From Hymenolepis diminuta (Eukaryota > Platyhelminthes > Cestoda > Cyclophyllidea > Hymenolepididae), in assembly GCA_900708905.1 (NCBI GenBank), contig CAADRB010000036.1, positions 898,426-962,425 on the forward strand: a DNA stretch of 64,000 nucleotides. The letters are read 5' to 3'. Shown here piece by piece: positions 25,076 through 37,200 of this stretch; the first letter of the stretch is position 1, and the number at the start of each line of letters is the position of its first letter. The notes under the pieces are model-generated. The model was not told the DNA's origin. It saw only the letters and a list, made by a program, of their open reading frames with translations, and made no database searches. The position numbers and the translations under genes were made by a program.

Positions 25076-26010
25076 CGCCGGGGGGTATATTGACCTTGAT
25101 ACAAATTGATTATTTACATACCCTTATGGTAAATATTGTAAATTTAATCGAAACAGCATCTGATGAAGAATTNNNNNNNNNNNNNNNNNNNNNNNNNNNN
25201 NNNNNNNNNNNNNNNNNNNNNNNNNNNNNNNNNNNNNNNNNNNNNNNNNNNNNNNNNNNNNNNNNNNNNNNNNNNNNNNNNNNNNNNNNNNNNNNNNNNN
25301 NNNNNNNNNNNNNNNNNNNNNNNNNNNNNNNNNNNNNNNNNNNNNNNNNNNNNNNNNNNNNNNNNNNNNNNNNNNNNNNNNNNNNNNNNNNNNNNNNNNN
25401 NNNNNNNNNNNNNNNNNNNNNNNNNNNNNNNNNNNNNNNNNNNNNNNNNNNNNNNNNNNNNNNNNNNNNNNNNNNNNNNNNNNNNNNNNNNNNNNNNNNN
25501 NNNNNNNNNNNNNNNNNNNNNNNNNNNNNNNNNNNNNNNNNNNNNNNNNNNNNNNNNNNNNNNNNNNNNNNNNNNNNNNNNNNNNNNNNNNNNNNNNNNN
25601 NNNNNNNNNNNNNNNNNNNNNNNNNNNNNNNNNNNNNNNNNNNNNNNNNNNNNNNNNNNNNNNNNNNNNNNNNNNNNNNNNNNNNNNNNNNNNNNNNNNN
25701 NNNNNNNNNNNNNNNNNNNNNNNNNNNNNNNNNNNNNNNNNNNNNNNNNNNNNNNNNNNNNNNNNNNNNNNNNNNNNNNNNNNNNNNNNNNNNNNNNNNN
25801 NNNNNNNNNNNNNNNNNNNNNNNNNNNNNNNNNNNNNNNNNNNNNNNNNNNNNNNNNNNNNNNNNNNNNNNNNNNNNNNNNNNNNNNNNNNNNNNNNNNN
25901 NNNNNNNNNNNNNNNNNNNNNNNNNNNNNNNNNNNNNNNNNNNNNNNNNNNNNNNNNNNNNNNNNNNTATATTGACCTTGATGCATATTACGGGGGGTAT
26001 ATTGACCTTG
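25076..26010. repeat. Remnants of a short tandem repeat flanking the gap
   Basis: The motif GGTATATTGACCTTGAT with preceding Gs occurs before the gap at 25,080-25,100 and after it at 25,994-26,011. A further TATATTGACCTTGAT starts at the first readable base after the gap (25,968-25,982). Spacing between the last two is about 29 bases. Outside this locus the motif was not seen in the window. Confidence 0.65.
25173..25967. other. Assembly gap (795 N)
   Basis: All bases are unknown. Long open frames that appear to cross this stretch are artefacts of unread bases. The gap lies between copies of the same short motif, suggesting that a tandem array defeated the assembly. Confidence 0.99.
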
Positions 26011-29000
26011 ATCCGAAATATTTCCCTTCGCAGAGTATAAAGTTATTGCTATGATCATTCACATGTAAATTTAGCTCGTGCGTATATCCTTAATATTCCA
26101 TAACTTGAATTAAAGAAAGCTTAAATACGTAACAACAAGTATAGAAGGGTTAAGTGACTAGCTGTTCTCTTTTAGTTTTAAACGATCTTCATTAAAAAAG
26201 GGTAGAGTTAACGCATGGTTAGATTAGAAAGAACTGGATTAGGAGGTCCCGAGATAAAGAAGGAGAAAAAATACGCAATATAATTTAGATTTAACATTGT
26301 CATTTGAATATATAGACATGCAGAAACGCTGATATCCAGTTAATAGCACTGATTGTAGAAATAGATAATGCGCTACAGGAGTTCCAAATCAAATATTCTA
26401 TTTAAATTGTATATTCAATCCGAAAAAATGCGGCACTCGTGCAAAGCAGGCAGCTATAGAAAACACCAGGACAGAGATGAATTATCAGAAGATCAAAGAA
26501 TTTGGATTATGGATGAAGGGAAAGGTGGTGAATCGTAATATGTCGTCTTATTTTCAATCATGACTTGTTATTCTTCTCAGCTTTTTAATAGAGCTTGGGT
26601 TCTAGTACATGCTTACTTTTTAGCTTTAAAATCCGTTTAGGAAAGCTTTCCCTACTCTCATTTCTACTGGAGAACTACGTTATAAAGATGCTTCATTTAC
26701 TAAAACATGTATTAAGAAGCGAAACAAAAGTATTTCTAAAGGAGAATAAATCCATAGGTCATATGAAAGACAGTGGATGTGGGTAGTGGAGTATTAAAGT
26801 TTCGGCTCTGATTCCAAACTTTTCTCATAATTGAAATTCCGATTGACTCTGAGTTGCTCTTAAAGCCTTCATGACTCGAGTATTTGGGAATGCTCAATTC
26901 AGCTATAACATGGCTATAAATGAATGTAGTCTAGACACTGCTTTTCAAAAGTAATAGTTTTATTCGCATCCCTTTTATAATCCCACATTTCTCAAGGCAG
27001 TTTAAGTTTGTCGGAGAGGAAAAGTAGTTAAGTATTGGGTTGTGGCGTCACTCCCATTTTCAGAGATAGAGAATTATTAGTTGAGATAATCCACGGTTTT
27101 CAGCTATTATATCATGCCTTTTAATGCTAAAGGTACTGTTAGGGTGATACGAACCAGTACAATTTTAACATGGCAGAGCTCAGGAGTGAATAGTTAATTG
27201 GTCAAATTTCACCTTGATAAATAATACTTTACGCAAGCAAATTTTAAAATTGTAACCCATGGTAAAATATTATCTAGTACGTTTTAACTTTTTCAGCTCA
27301 GTAAAGATTAAAATATTCGGTTGTGGTAAATCATACAGAAAAGACAAAGGAGGATTGGGACAGAATCAGTTTCTCTAAGTCAATTATTCATAGAAGACCA
27401 CCTCTTGCAAATTAATAATATCTCTTTTCTTTTCCCATGATTAAGCTTTTTAGTTTACTTCGGAACAAATCCTATGTAGTATTTTTGGCTGTGAAGAAGT
27501 CCGTGTTGCTTCTTCCAAAAAACAGGGTGGTCATTAAATTTAATAGCCCAATGAATCTTCATAAGTAGTATGCCTAATACAGCTGACTCAATGAAGATAT
27601 TTTTTTCCAAGTTTCTGGAAAAAGGATGATTAAATAAAGCATTAATCTTCAACAGTTCTTTGGAAAAGGCATTAACTAAAATCCCGTACCAGCTAATCTT
27701 AATCGCGAAACAAACCATTTTTCCCTCTAACACAACATTGGTCATCAATCTCACCTTGGATATCAATAAGTGTGAAATCAATTATCAGCAAATGGTCTTA
27801 AGCTGATTCTGGTCTTGAGGGTTGAAAAAGTGTAGACTGGAGGAATTTCAGCATTGAAGCGTTGATTTTCAAATAGCTCCTCATGTAAGTAAGGTTCCCC
27901 CGTCCCGTTCATTCCTTGGCATTATTGAGGGGATTTGGTTAAAGCTAACGCAAGTGGAAGAGCAATATAATAATGCTGGTTTTCAAGAGCCAAGGCTTGT
28001 AATTATATTCAGTCTGTTAATTGCATTTTATAATCAGGTTCAAACTGATCTGATTGCACCAAGGCGTATTCCCTGATTGATTAAGTTTAAATGATCGTAT
28101 ACCGACGTTACTATTATCTCTAGAGTACAGAGTTGTTATATACAATAAAATGGATTCAGTTTTTATCTTTCAATGAACCATTTTATATTTCCAATTTCCC
28201 AATGAAAGTTTTTAATCACATGTTCTATCATAGATGTACAAGATACAATAACGCCGATAAATCAACTTTCTTATGCCATGGAAGGCAGAAATAGAATTAA
28301 GCAATCCTTGATTTTGTTGTACTACCAGACATAAGCATGTAAATGGACAACGTTTTTTCCGACACTTCCCTTTAACGATCTGCATTAAATTTGTATTTAA
28401 AGAACATTTTCAATTCTTTTTTCACACAGCAGCTGTGGTAAAACGCTTTTCACTTCTCTGACCTACCGGGTAGCCATTGCATTCATCAGGACGAAATATA
28501 TTTAAAGACACGCGTTTTATAACAGCTGACCACGGTACTATTTAGCTTAGCACGATTTCCAAAAAAAGCAATTGCCAAAAATCGTCTATTTGCTTAAAAA
28601 TCTGTTCGAGTTACATTGCAGCACGATTACAAAGACAAAACCTGTGGGCAGGTCTCCATAGAGAAGGCGAGACATTGGGCAAAACGATGTTTAAATTCCA
28701 CGCAAATAATTAATTAAGGTAACTTCAAGCAGGTGTTAAACAGGCGTCCGGGGAAAATGACGTAATTCAAATGATTAATACTATTTTTCAAATTATCGAA
28801 CATCAAGCAAAACTTAAAGCTGTGCGTAAATGAGAACTTATGTGTGAAACCTCTTTGCAAATGAACTCGAGACGATAAAGCTCTGGAAGATCGAATACCA
28901 CAAAACCAAAAATGATCTGCTCAGTGGTAGACCCCTTTTTCTAGTAGAAATGAGCCACAAGAAATTAAATGAAGAAGGGTTGACTACAAAATTTCATGAA

Positions 29001-30224
29001 AGCCTGTCGACCATTTTTTATATGATGGACAAGATGATGAAAAGAAATAAAATTTCCAATCCGACTTCAAATTGTAAATAACAATTGACATGATTAATCT
29101 GGAGCCCAGATGCAGTAAAGTCTTGTTAATTCCCTGACTTTTACTTCTACTCCCTAAGTGGATATACTCTTATAGTAAACTTTTTCTGACGCCATGCTTG
29201 AATGTTTCCTCAAGATGAAAAATTATATAATTTTGCCCATCATTAAAAAATGAATGATAGAAGCACTCAATTTGTAGTAGATGCATAATAGGGATTCTGT
29301 AACTGGTATACACCAATTAAATATATTTTAAAGGCCTTATTTTTATGTTTAAACTCTTTTTTAATGCACTTTATAGCAAGTTCCAGCATTTTTTTAACAC
29401 AATTAATTATTTCGATTCACAGTAGGAAAATAATTTATGCACAAAAGCGACTGAAACTGGGCAATGACAAAGTCCAATAAGGGGTAAATTAAAGGAGAAT
29501 AAAGTCAGAGTTAGATTTTTTCACTCGGCTTGTAGAATATTCTCTTAATGACTTCCACGTTCCAAAATTTCAATTTCTTAACACGTTCTCTGTATTATTA
29601 CACAAATTTTAGCGCATAATTTCCAATGCTTACTCATCGTATAATTTCTTAGGATAGACGGTCATACTGCTTTCCTTGATGCTAAGGAGCCTATAGTTTC
29701 ATAGCATAGTATTATCTGACTATTCCAGCACCTTTAAACTCTATTTTGAGCTTACAGAACTTCATTTTAATTGCTCATTAAATTTAGTGCGAAATTGACT
29801 ATCAATTAACTTGTGTAATCGATGCGAAAATGCAAAATTGGTAAGCATTTTGATTAACAGTTGACTAAGTGTTTTTTCTCCAAGATTATTACCAAGTCTA
29901 GAAAAAATTCTTTTTGTAATTCTCTTTTAATATACCCAGCGAAGGGAGGATGAGTGGCAAATTGATCCAGCAGCGAAAAAATTTTTCAACAACAGGGCTT
30001 TTAATACAGCTGACTTAATATGTATGCACCTTTGCCTACTACTTCTCTCAAATGAAGGGTCCCATTAGCAGTTACAGCGAAAAAGTATTTATGCATTCCA
30101 TTTGAAGGCAAATGGAAAATCAAACCAAGTTTCTTTTCCTCAGTTGAATGAACATATACTTTAATAAAAAACGTGAGAAAGCAGAAAAATTAGCTAAATG
30201 CAAACTCCACAGTTTTGGCTTTCC

Positions 30225-30249
30225 ATATCATCTCAGAATGAGATGATAT
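30225..30249. other. Perfect 11-base hairpin
   Basis: ATATCATCTCA (30,225-30,235) and TGAGATGATAT (30,239-30,249) are exact reverse complements with a three-base loop. There is no following T-run and no adjacent gene. Its role is unknown and it may be chance. Confidence 0.6.
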
Positions 30250-32844
30250 CAGTTAAATCATGGGAAATTTGAGATGGAAGTGATGCTGCACAATTTGAGA
30301 TTTAAATACTTAATAGCAAAAACACGAATATATTACTATCGTTCTTTATGAACATGGAAATTCTTTCAAAGTTAACTTTATTGAACAAAGAAGATCAGCA
30401 AAGCGCATACCACATCTCCATTTCTTTTGAAACGTTTAACTTTGAGCATTTCACCTAATTATAATAAGCGGCTTCACAAAATAATACCCTTTATTTTCTT
30501 TCTTCTGAAATGAGTCGAATTACCATTCTGACAGTTTCTATAGCACAATGGGTGGTATTTTTATTAGCTATGTAATAAATCTTCAAAAAGCAGAACTTTT
30601 ATAGCATCTGACTTATATAGAACGCCGTTTGGTTATCACAGAACTCTAAATTCAAGTGTGGGGTTTTTATTTAAATTTTATTTTATTAGTATTTATTTGA
30701 AGAAACACGACACGTACATAATTTTTTATTCAGATATAATTATTATGGAATGAAATAGTAGAAACAAAACATTATTCGCACCTCAGCCATCTTTGCACAT
30801 AATCTCTGAAGGTAAAAACTGTTAAACTTTTTCGGTCAAAAAAAGATCATTTAATGCTTATAGTATAAATTTAATATGGACAGAGAGTTTTACAACTTCT
30901 CGAGTAGTGGTAATCCCAAATATGGCTACTTTGTGCAATCTAACTGGGTTGGACTAGTAGTGTATCAGATTTATAAGAACTAGTAACTTACGGCCCTGGT
31001 TGCGCATGAAGTTCACATAAGGCGAAAATCTGAGTTCAAAAGAGTTGGGGATGGAGGAGGTAGGGGTGGAGATTGAGCAACTATGACTTTTCCGAGGGAT
31101 CGTGTGAAAGTCAGGCCAAATCGATTAACAGATAGTTTTAGTCGAGCCATGTTGTGGGAAAGTCAGCTCCGATCGATCTACAAATGCTGCTAAATGTGGG
31201 AGAGTTCGTTGCAATCTCGGATGCCTAAGGGAGAAAATTTAATCAGAGACAAATTCGAAAATCCCATTTATCGGTGGGAAACAAAATATAAGGATTTTAC
31301 GAAGAAAAATAGAGAAATAATTCAGGAGTTTGTTTCATCATTTGCTCAAATTTGGTTTTTACAAATTCATGATGCAATGGGAGGACAAATGTACAAAACA
31401 TCAAAGTTATTTGCATCTTTAAAATATTTCAAAATCAGGGCTAAATCGATTTTGTAAAAGAAGAAAGTGCTCATTGTGGAGCTTAAATATTGGGTGGTAG
31501 CATTACTCACATCTTGTGAAGCGTTTAACTGTTAGCAACTTTTTTGTTTCTTTACAACGGAATATTGATAAAGTATTCGCTGCTACCTGACCAGGGATTT
31601 GGTAAAAAGGTAATGAAATGTGATGGAGAGGAATGGTAGAAATCTAACTTATCAAAGTTGCTGACATTCACGATACATGTTTCAAATAGGCTTGTAGCCG
31701 ATGGAACTAAGAGAACAAAACTGGGATGTTCAGTTCAGAGAATAAAATGAAAGCGATAATTGGTAAGAATATTGCTTTAAATGAGTTAAGGAGTGCCTCA
31801 CAATTCGTTGGTGGGTACGGGAGACAATGGTTGGTTGTGAAAGAAGCTGGTTAGATGGATGCAGACCCTGAATATCGTATAGTAGGAGCAAGGTTCAGGG
31901 AAAGATTGCGAACGATTGTTAATGGTTATAGAGCTAGCAAAGATATTTCAAAGAATTTACAGTCAGAGAAAGAGTCTAGATATGATGTGACTAAAAAGAA
32001 TTCTAAAAAACTGAGGGGTCGTGGTCTGGCCAGAGCTTACATCTTTGAAATTTGAAAAACATAGCAATATGTTAAGGGTTTTAATTACATTGTGATCACA
32101 ATACAACTGATTGACAGAAGTGGTTCCTGCTAATGAATAGCTAATATACGACAAAATATTATATCAGCGTTGATATCCTATACACACGTTGAAGTAGAAG
32201 ATAAATGGTGTGGAACATATGTTAACATTTTCCAGAACACACCCGAATTTCCCAGCCTACCTTAAAACAATATTTCATTCTTTATTATTTTCGCGGGGAA
32301 ATAATTAGCACCAATAAAATGTTGCGGTGGGTTTTAATCAAGAGCGTATTTACATAGTATCTCCTCTTTTTAAAAAATTCCAACCACTGTAAACCTTCCC
32401 CATATTTACTTTTAAATTTGCGTTCTTCACAAGTTGAAATCGAAGGATTTAGCTGCAGAAATTTTACTTACTTAATTTTCAGTTAACGCCAGAAATGACG
32501 TTTTTAATTTTATTAATTTAATTCTGCAAAATCAAAAAACACAAAAATATGTGAAAGGCTGATCGAAAATCTATTATTCAATATACAAACAGTAAGCACT
32601 TATAAAGGACATGCGCTCTACCGGTGCCAGTCAATTTATTAAATAAAGAACTCGACTTTTATCTAACGCAATACCGCCCATTTAGCTTGAAATCGAGCAA
32701 AAGGGTGCTTCAAACTAGTGCCATTTATCTATTTACATAAACGTTAAAGTTCTTCCTTTTTAAAGTGAACATTTTATGTACTGGCTGTCAAAATGAATAC
32801 AAGGATAATACTCGTCTACCAAGTCAGAGATTCAAGATCCATTG

Positions 32845-32862
32845 ATATATATATATATATAT
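32845..32862. repeat. (AT)9 microsatellite
   Basis: Nine uninterrupted AT units, with no associated gene. Confidence 0.9.
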
Positions 32863-34222
32863 TAAGTTGCTAGAATGGCCAGTAGCCTTGATAAATTCTG
32901 ACAGACTTGAAAAGTCACCAAATATGACTTATTTAGTTGGGAAGTAATCTTTACTACTACTACACTCGACAGTAAAACCGAAAATACTTATGAGCGTAAA
33001 TTTGAAGATAAGAAAAGTGGACGTTCTGACGTTAGCCTAAAATTTGAAGCGCATTTTTAGTCGTCTAGAGGCTCAACTAAACAACAAATTTTAAGCTTTA
33101 GCCCTCATTCTCATGGTTTGGTAATATCTAAAAAATTATTGGGAATTGTCCACGAGACCCAGAAGAATCAAGGTCAACGCATTTTGACTGTCATATTGTA
33201 GTGTTGTTTGTTTCTTATACTGTATACCGTATTATTGTGTCTATAGCGAATTTTTAGGCAAAAACAGTTATGCTCAAATTCCATATCTCAAAGTGAGATT
33301 ATTCTGTGGTCATAAACTGGGAGTCTGCAAACCATGCTCTTAAGTTTGTATATTTAAACGTGTTGAAAGCGAATTCTGTATTGTATAAGAGAACCACGAA
33401 ATAGAAACCTAAAAGGTTGGGAATTTGTTTTAACAAATCAGATATTTTTTAAATCGCCAAATAATTTTTATGATTTCTCTCATGCCGTGTTTGGGTTCCA
33501 CAAATGATTGTTTGTAAAACAGTTTGTCAGTCTACTTTATATACTTTGCCCTCTTTCGTAGCTGGTTTCGTTTGTCTAAGGACGAAACTGCGTTCTAACA
33601 TAATTGTATCGATAACAGTAGTAAATAGCAACGTATAATGAAGTATTGTATTATAAAACAAATTATTCACACAATTTTCAAGACAACCATAAAACAACGC
33701 TATTTGTTATAAATGTAGAAAATTTTCAAATTGGAGGTGAAGGGCAGACCACTGTTTATTATTACGCTTAAAGTTCAGACGCATAGATGCCACGTGGTCT
33801 ATTATGAATATGAGAAACTAGCTCCAGACTACGCTTTGCCTAATGGATAAAACTCACGAATTCCCGAACCCCATTTCCAAAATGAAGAGACCTGTTTGAG
33901 AGATATCACTTTAAAATATGGTAATTAATTATGTGAAAGTTGAGCATTCCATGATTTAGGCAAGTATAAGAGAATAATTTATCTTTTAATTTATTGCAAC
34001 AGCATTTCGTGTTAACTGCTACTAACTGTAATCTGAAACTATGTAGATGGAAACCGTACAAACATCAGATCATAAAAGTTTTTTGCAATTGCTTCATAAT
34101 TGTTGATCCCAATGTTTCATGTCCCTTTAGATTACTGCTTACAGTCATTCCGACCAACTGAATGCTAAAGAAAGGAAATATGTCCGTTTAATTTAAAATT
34201 TATTATTCCTAGGGTATACTCT

Positions 34223-34247
34223 AGTCAGTTAGTCAGTCAGTTAGTCA
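34223..34247. repeat. AGTC/AGTT short tandem repeat
   Basis: Six units of AGTC or AGTT in series (AGTCAGTT, AGTCAGTC, AGTTAGTC), an imperfect tetranucleotide repeat. Confidence 0.8.
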
Positions 34248-37200
34248 CCATTGTGTCCTTTAGAATAAAATAACAGTACCAGAAGTGGTTAACCAACCAT
34301 CTAAATACATAAACTGGCCAATAAGCTTTGGACATTACAAATTCACTATCGACTAAAGGTGGTTGATATTATTTGTTTAAAATACTATAAATACCTCAGA
34401 TAAGCCTTATCTTTCCTAAAAGAAGAAATTCCAATTAAGTCCGATGAAACACTCACGTCAATTCTCGTTTATCAAGCTGTTTGCATTTAATTAAAGCTTT
34501 ACAAGTAATCTCATGCCAATTATCTGTTAAAATCATTCATAGAACATACTTAAGAAAGCACGATGTTTCCGGAAGACGGGCTTACATGATTCATCATACT
34601 TAACAAGCCCCACCTTAGTGAGAAAAAACAGGAAGCATGAAGAAGAATTCCACAAATGTCCAGGTATTGTCCTCAGAAGAGAGGATAAATGGGAGAATTT
34701 TACCTAAGAAAATAAGCACATTTATCCATAAAACTCTCTTAATAAGACCTGTAAATTTGGTCATAAACGTCAAAAACGACTAAATATCGACACTGAAGAC
34801 TCGTCTTTAGAAATTATGCAAAGTATATAGGAATTTTCAAATAGTCATAATGTGCGCCAGTGTCATTGCCAGCATCAACCAAATATCTATCAGTTTGAAT
34901 GTGAAAGGAGACATCTTTCCTATAGTACCGCACACATTCAAGAATTATACCTACCGATAATATAATCATTATGAACAGTAACCACTATGTATTTATACTG
35001 GGAATAACTCAAGCGCTATCGCTGAAGAGAGTAAGCTATCTGAAACACTAGATATTGTCCTAACAACCTTTACGAACTTCACAACCATCTGACATAAACA
35101 AGATGTATATAATTAAAAGCTATAGTCAACTTAAGACGCCTTAGTGGCATAGCAAAACTCAATTATATAAATTAAATAATAATGAAATTGATAAACAGCT
35201 GAACAATTGGGCCTACGTGAACAAAAAGGGTAATAACTATTAAATATTTTAAAGGTTTTGAGATCCGTATTGGCAGATAAGAGAAATCAGGATAAGGAGA
35301 GTTGAGGATCCGAGTTCTTTCCTATTTATTTTTAATAGTATTCCTTGTAAGGGTCAAACTTCAGAACAAAGTTTCCCCTCCATCGGATCACATGTATATG
35401 CTTATTAGGAGAAGCAGGCCTTTTATCCTTTTAATATATTCTTTAAAATTTTACACTTTTTTGCATTAATTTAGTTCCCAATCCAATTTAGGGAAGCGTT
35501 TACCATCACCCATCTTGGATAGAGAGTGGCATCGTGGAATTTCACGGAAAAGAAAATCTAATTCTGTCACCCTCTATCTTAGCCAGACAACCAATGCGGT
35601 TGGCCATTCCGTTCACAGGGTTTGTGTCGAGGGAAATCAAACCCGTAATCTCTGACACAGAAGACCAGTGCACAATATTTTCATTAATATTTTATCTACT
35701 GGACCTTAATTCTGGCGGCTATTTTATTATGCCCTCCAATGTTTCAGCTTCATTCTATTAATGAGATATTGTTAAACAACGAATTCCCACATATTTTACA
35801 GGATATTTATCTTCTTTAAAGATTATAAATATTTTCTTCATATCTGTATAACACTGTTCTTGCATAACTCCCCTCAGCATAGAGTTTTACTGCTTTAGAA
35901 TTTGGAATCTACGTGGTTTTTTATTACTAGTCAAAATTAACAGATAAAATAGTCCCTCATTCGCCGGCTGATGAACGAAGACTTTGTATTTTGGCTACCT
36001 GTAACTCTGAAAAGTTATGAATAAAACAATCAGGCTGAATTTTTCGAGTGGTTGAAGCAAATGAATCGTTTGAGCAAAGCCTTCTCTTTTTAATTCAAAT
36101 AACAAATGCTATCATCTTTAAAATTCAAAAAAATCATTTTCGTGGGACTTGTTCTTCTGCCGGTGCTTAACCTTCACGCTGTTGCGACGACAGCTGTTTA
36201 AATGGAAGTTATTCTATCTCCTCAGAGTGTTTGACAGTTTATATTCACAAGTCAATTAAGAAAAAGATTCAGGAAGCGGCTAAGGTCCCAGAATCCCTGG
36301 GTTGTCAGTTTCTCAGTACCATGACGAAATGAATCAGTGTTTCCTTTAAACCCATCTGTCATACCCATTAACTCCATGAATCATTTATGCTGAAGCAGGG
36401 GAGACAAAAAACTTCATTTGACATGTTCTTTTAAATAGTTACTTGGATGAGTGCAGAGCAGATATGGCTGGAAAAACTGCCAAAGAAGGGAAGTGAAACT
36501 TGCACTGATATGGGAGCGTGCTGCTCTCCACGAATTTCACGGCCTAGTTTCCCTCCCCCAAACCGTTTTTTTCGATACTTTTTAATAAAATCACTCGATT
36601 GAATCTGCCAATTTGAATAAATAAAATCCAGTTTTGGGTCAGTTACATTAATTTCATTTTAAAACTTGCCACCTGCAAAATCAAATTTTCGCAGTTTGGT
36701 TTGAGCAATTTTTGTGTGATTGTAGTCTTCGATTATTTGCTATATTTTAAAATCAGGATTAAAAGTTTTCTACCAGAGGGCAAACTGGAACGTCGGTAGG
36801 CTTATTGGTCAGGCAGTATTTAATAAGAGAATATGTAAGTATAAGTGGGGCCAATTAAATGGATTGGACAGTTAGGAGATAATCTTGATTCAAATTATGG
36901 CAGATTAATGGGTAAATACTTTTACTCTCGACTAACACTGTCATTCATGTGCCGTAGTCAGCGCACCTGGATAAGATATTGGTGTCCTTTGTAACTTCTC
37001 CGCTGCCCACTTATGTAAGTATTACTCTTTTATGCCGTAGTACTGCCGGGAGGTCTAGTTATGCCGTTAATGATGTATCCTCCCACTAGGTATCGATAGT
37101 ATACACTCCACTCAGACTCAGGGAGAGAAGGCAAGACAAATGTGCAGTTACTCCAAAGTCGCTTTACTCATTTTTTAGCAAGACTATTCATAGGAGAATA

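Noticed and set aside
25060..26058. Open frames of 270-326 codons on both strands around 25.1-26.0 kb
   Set aside because: They consist almost entirely of unread bases in the N gap. The readable ends are the flanking short repeat.
27455..27781. 108-codon minus-strand open frame
   Set aside because: No recognisable domain, no flanking splice signals or partner exons, and composition expected from AT-rich DNA. It could be a relic but nothing supports a gene.
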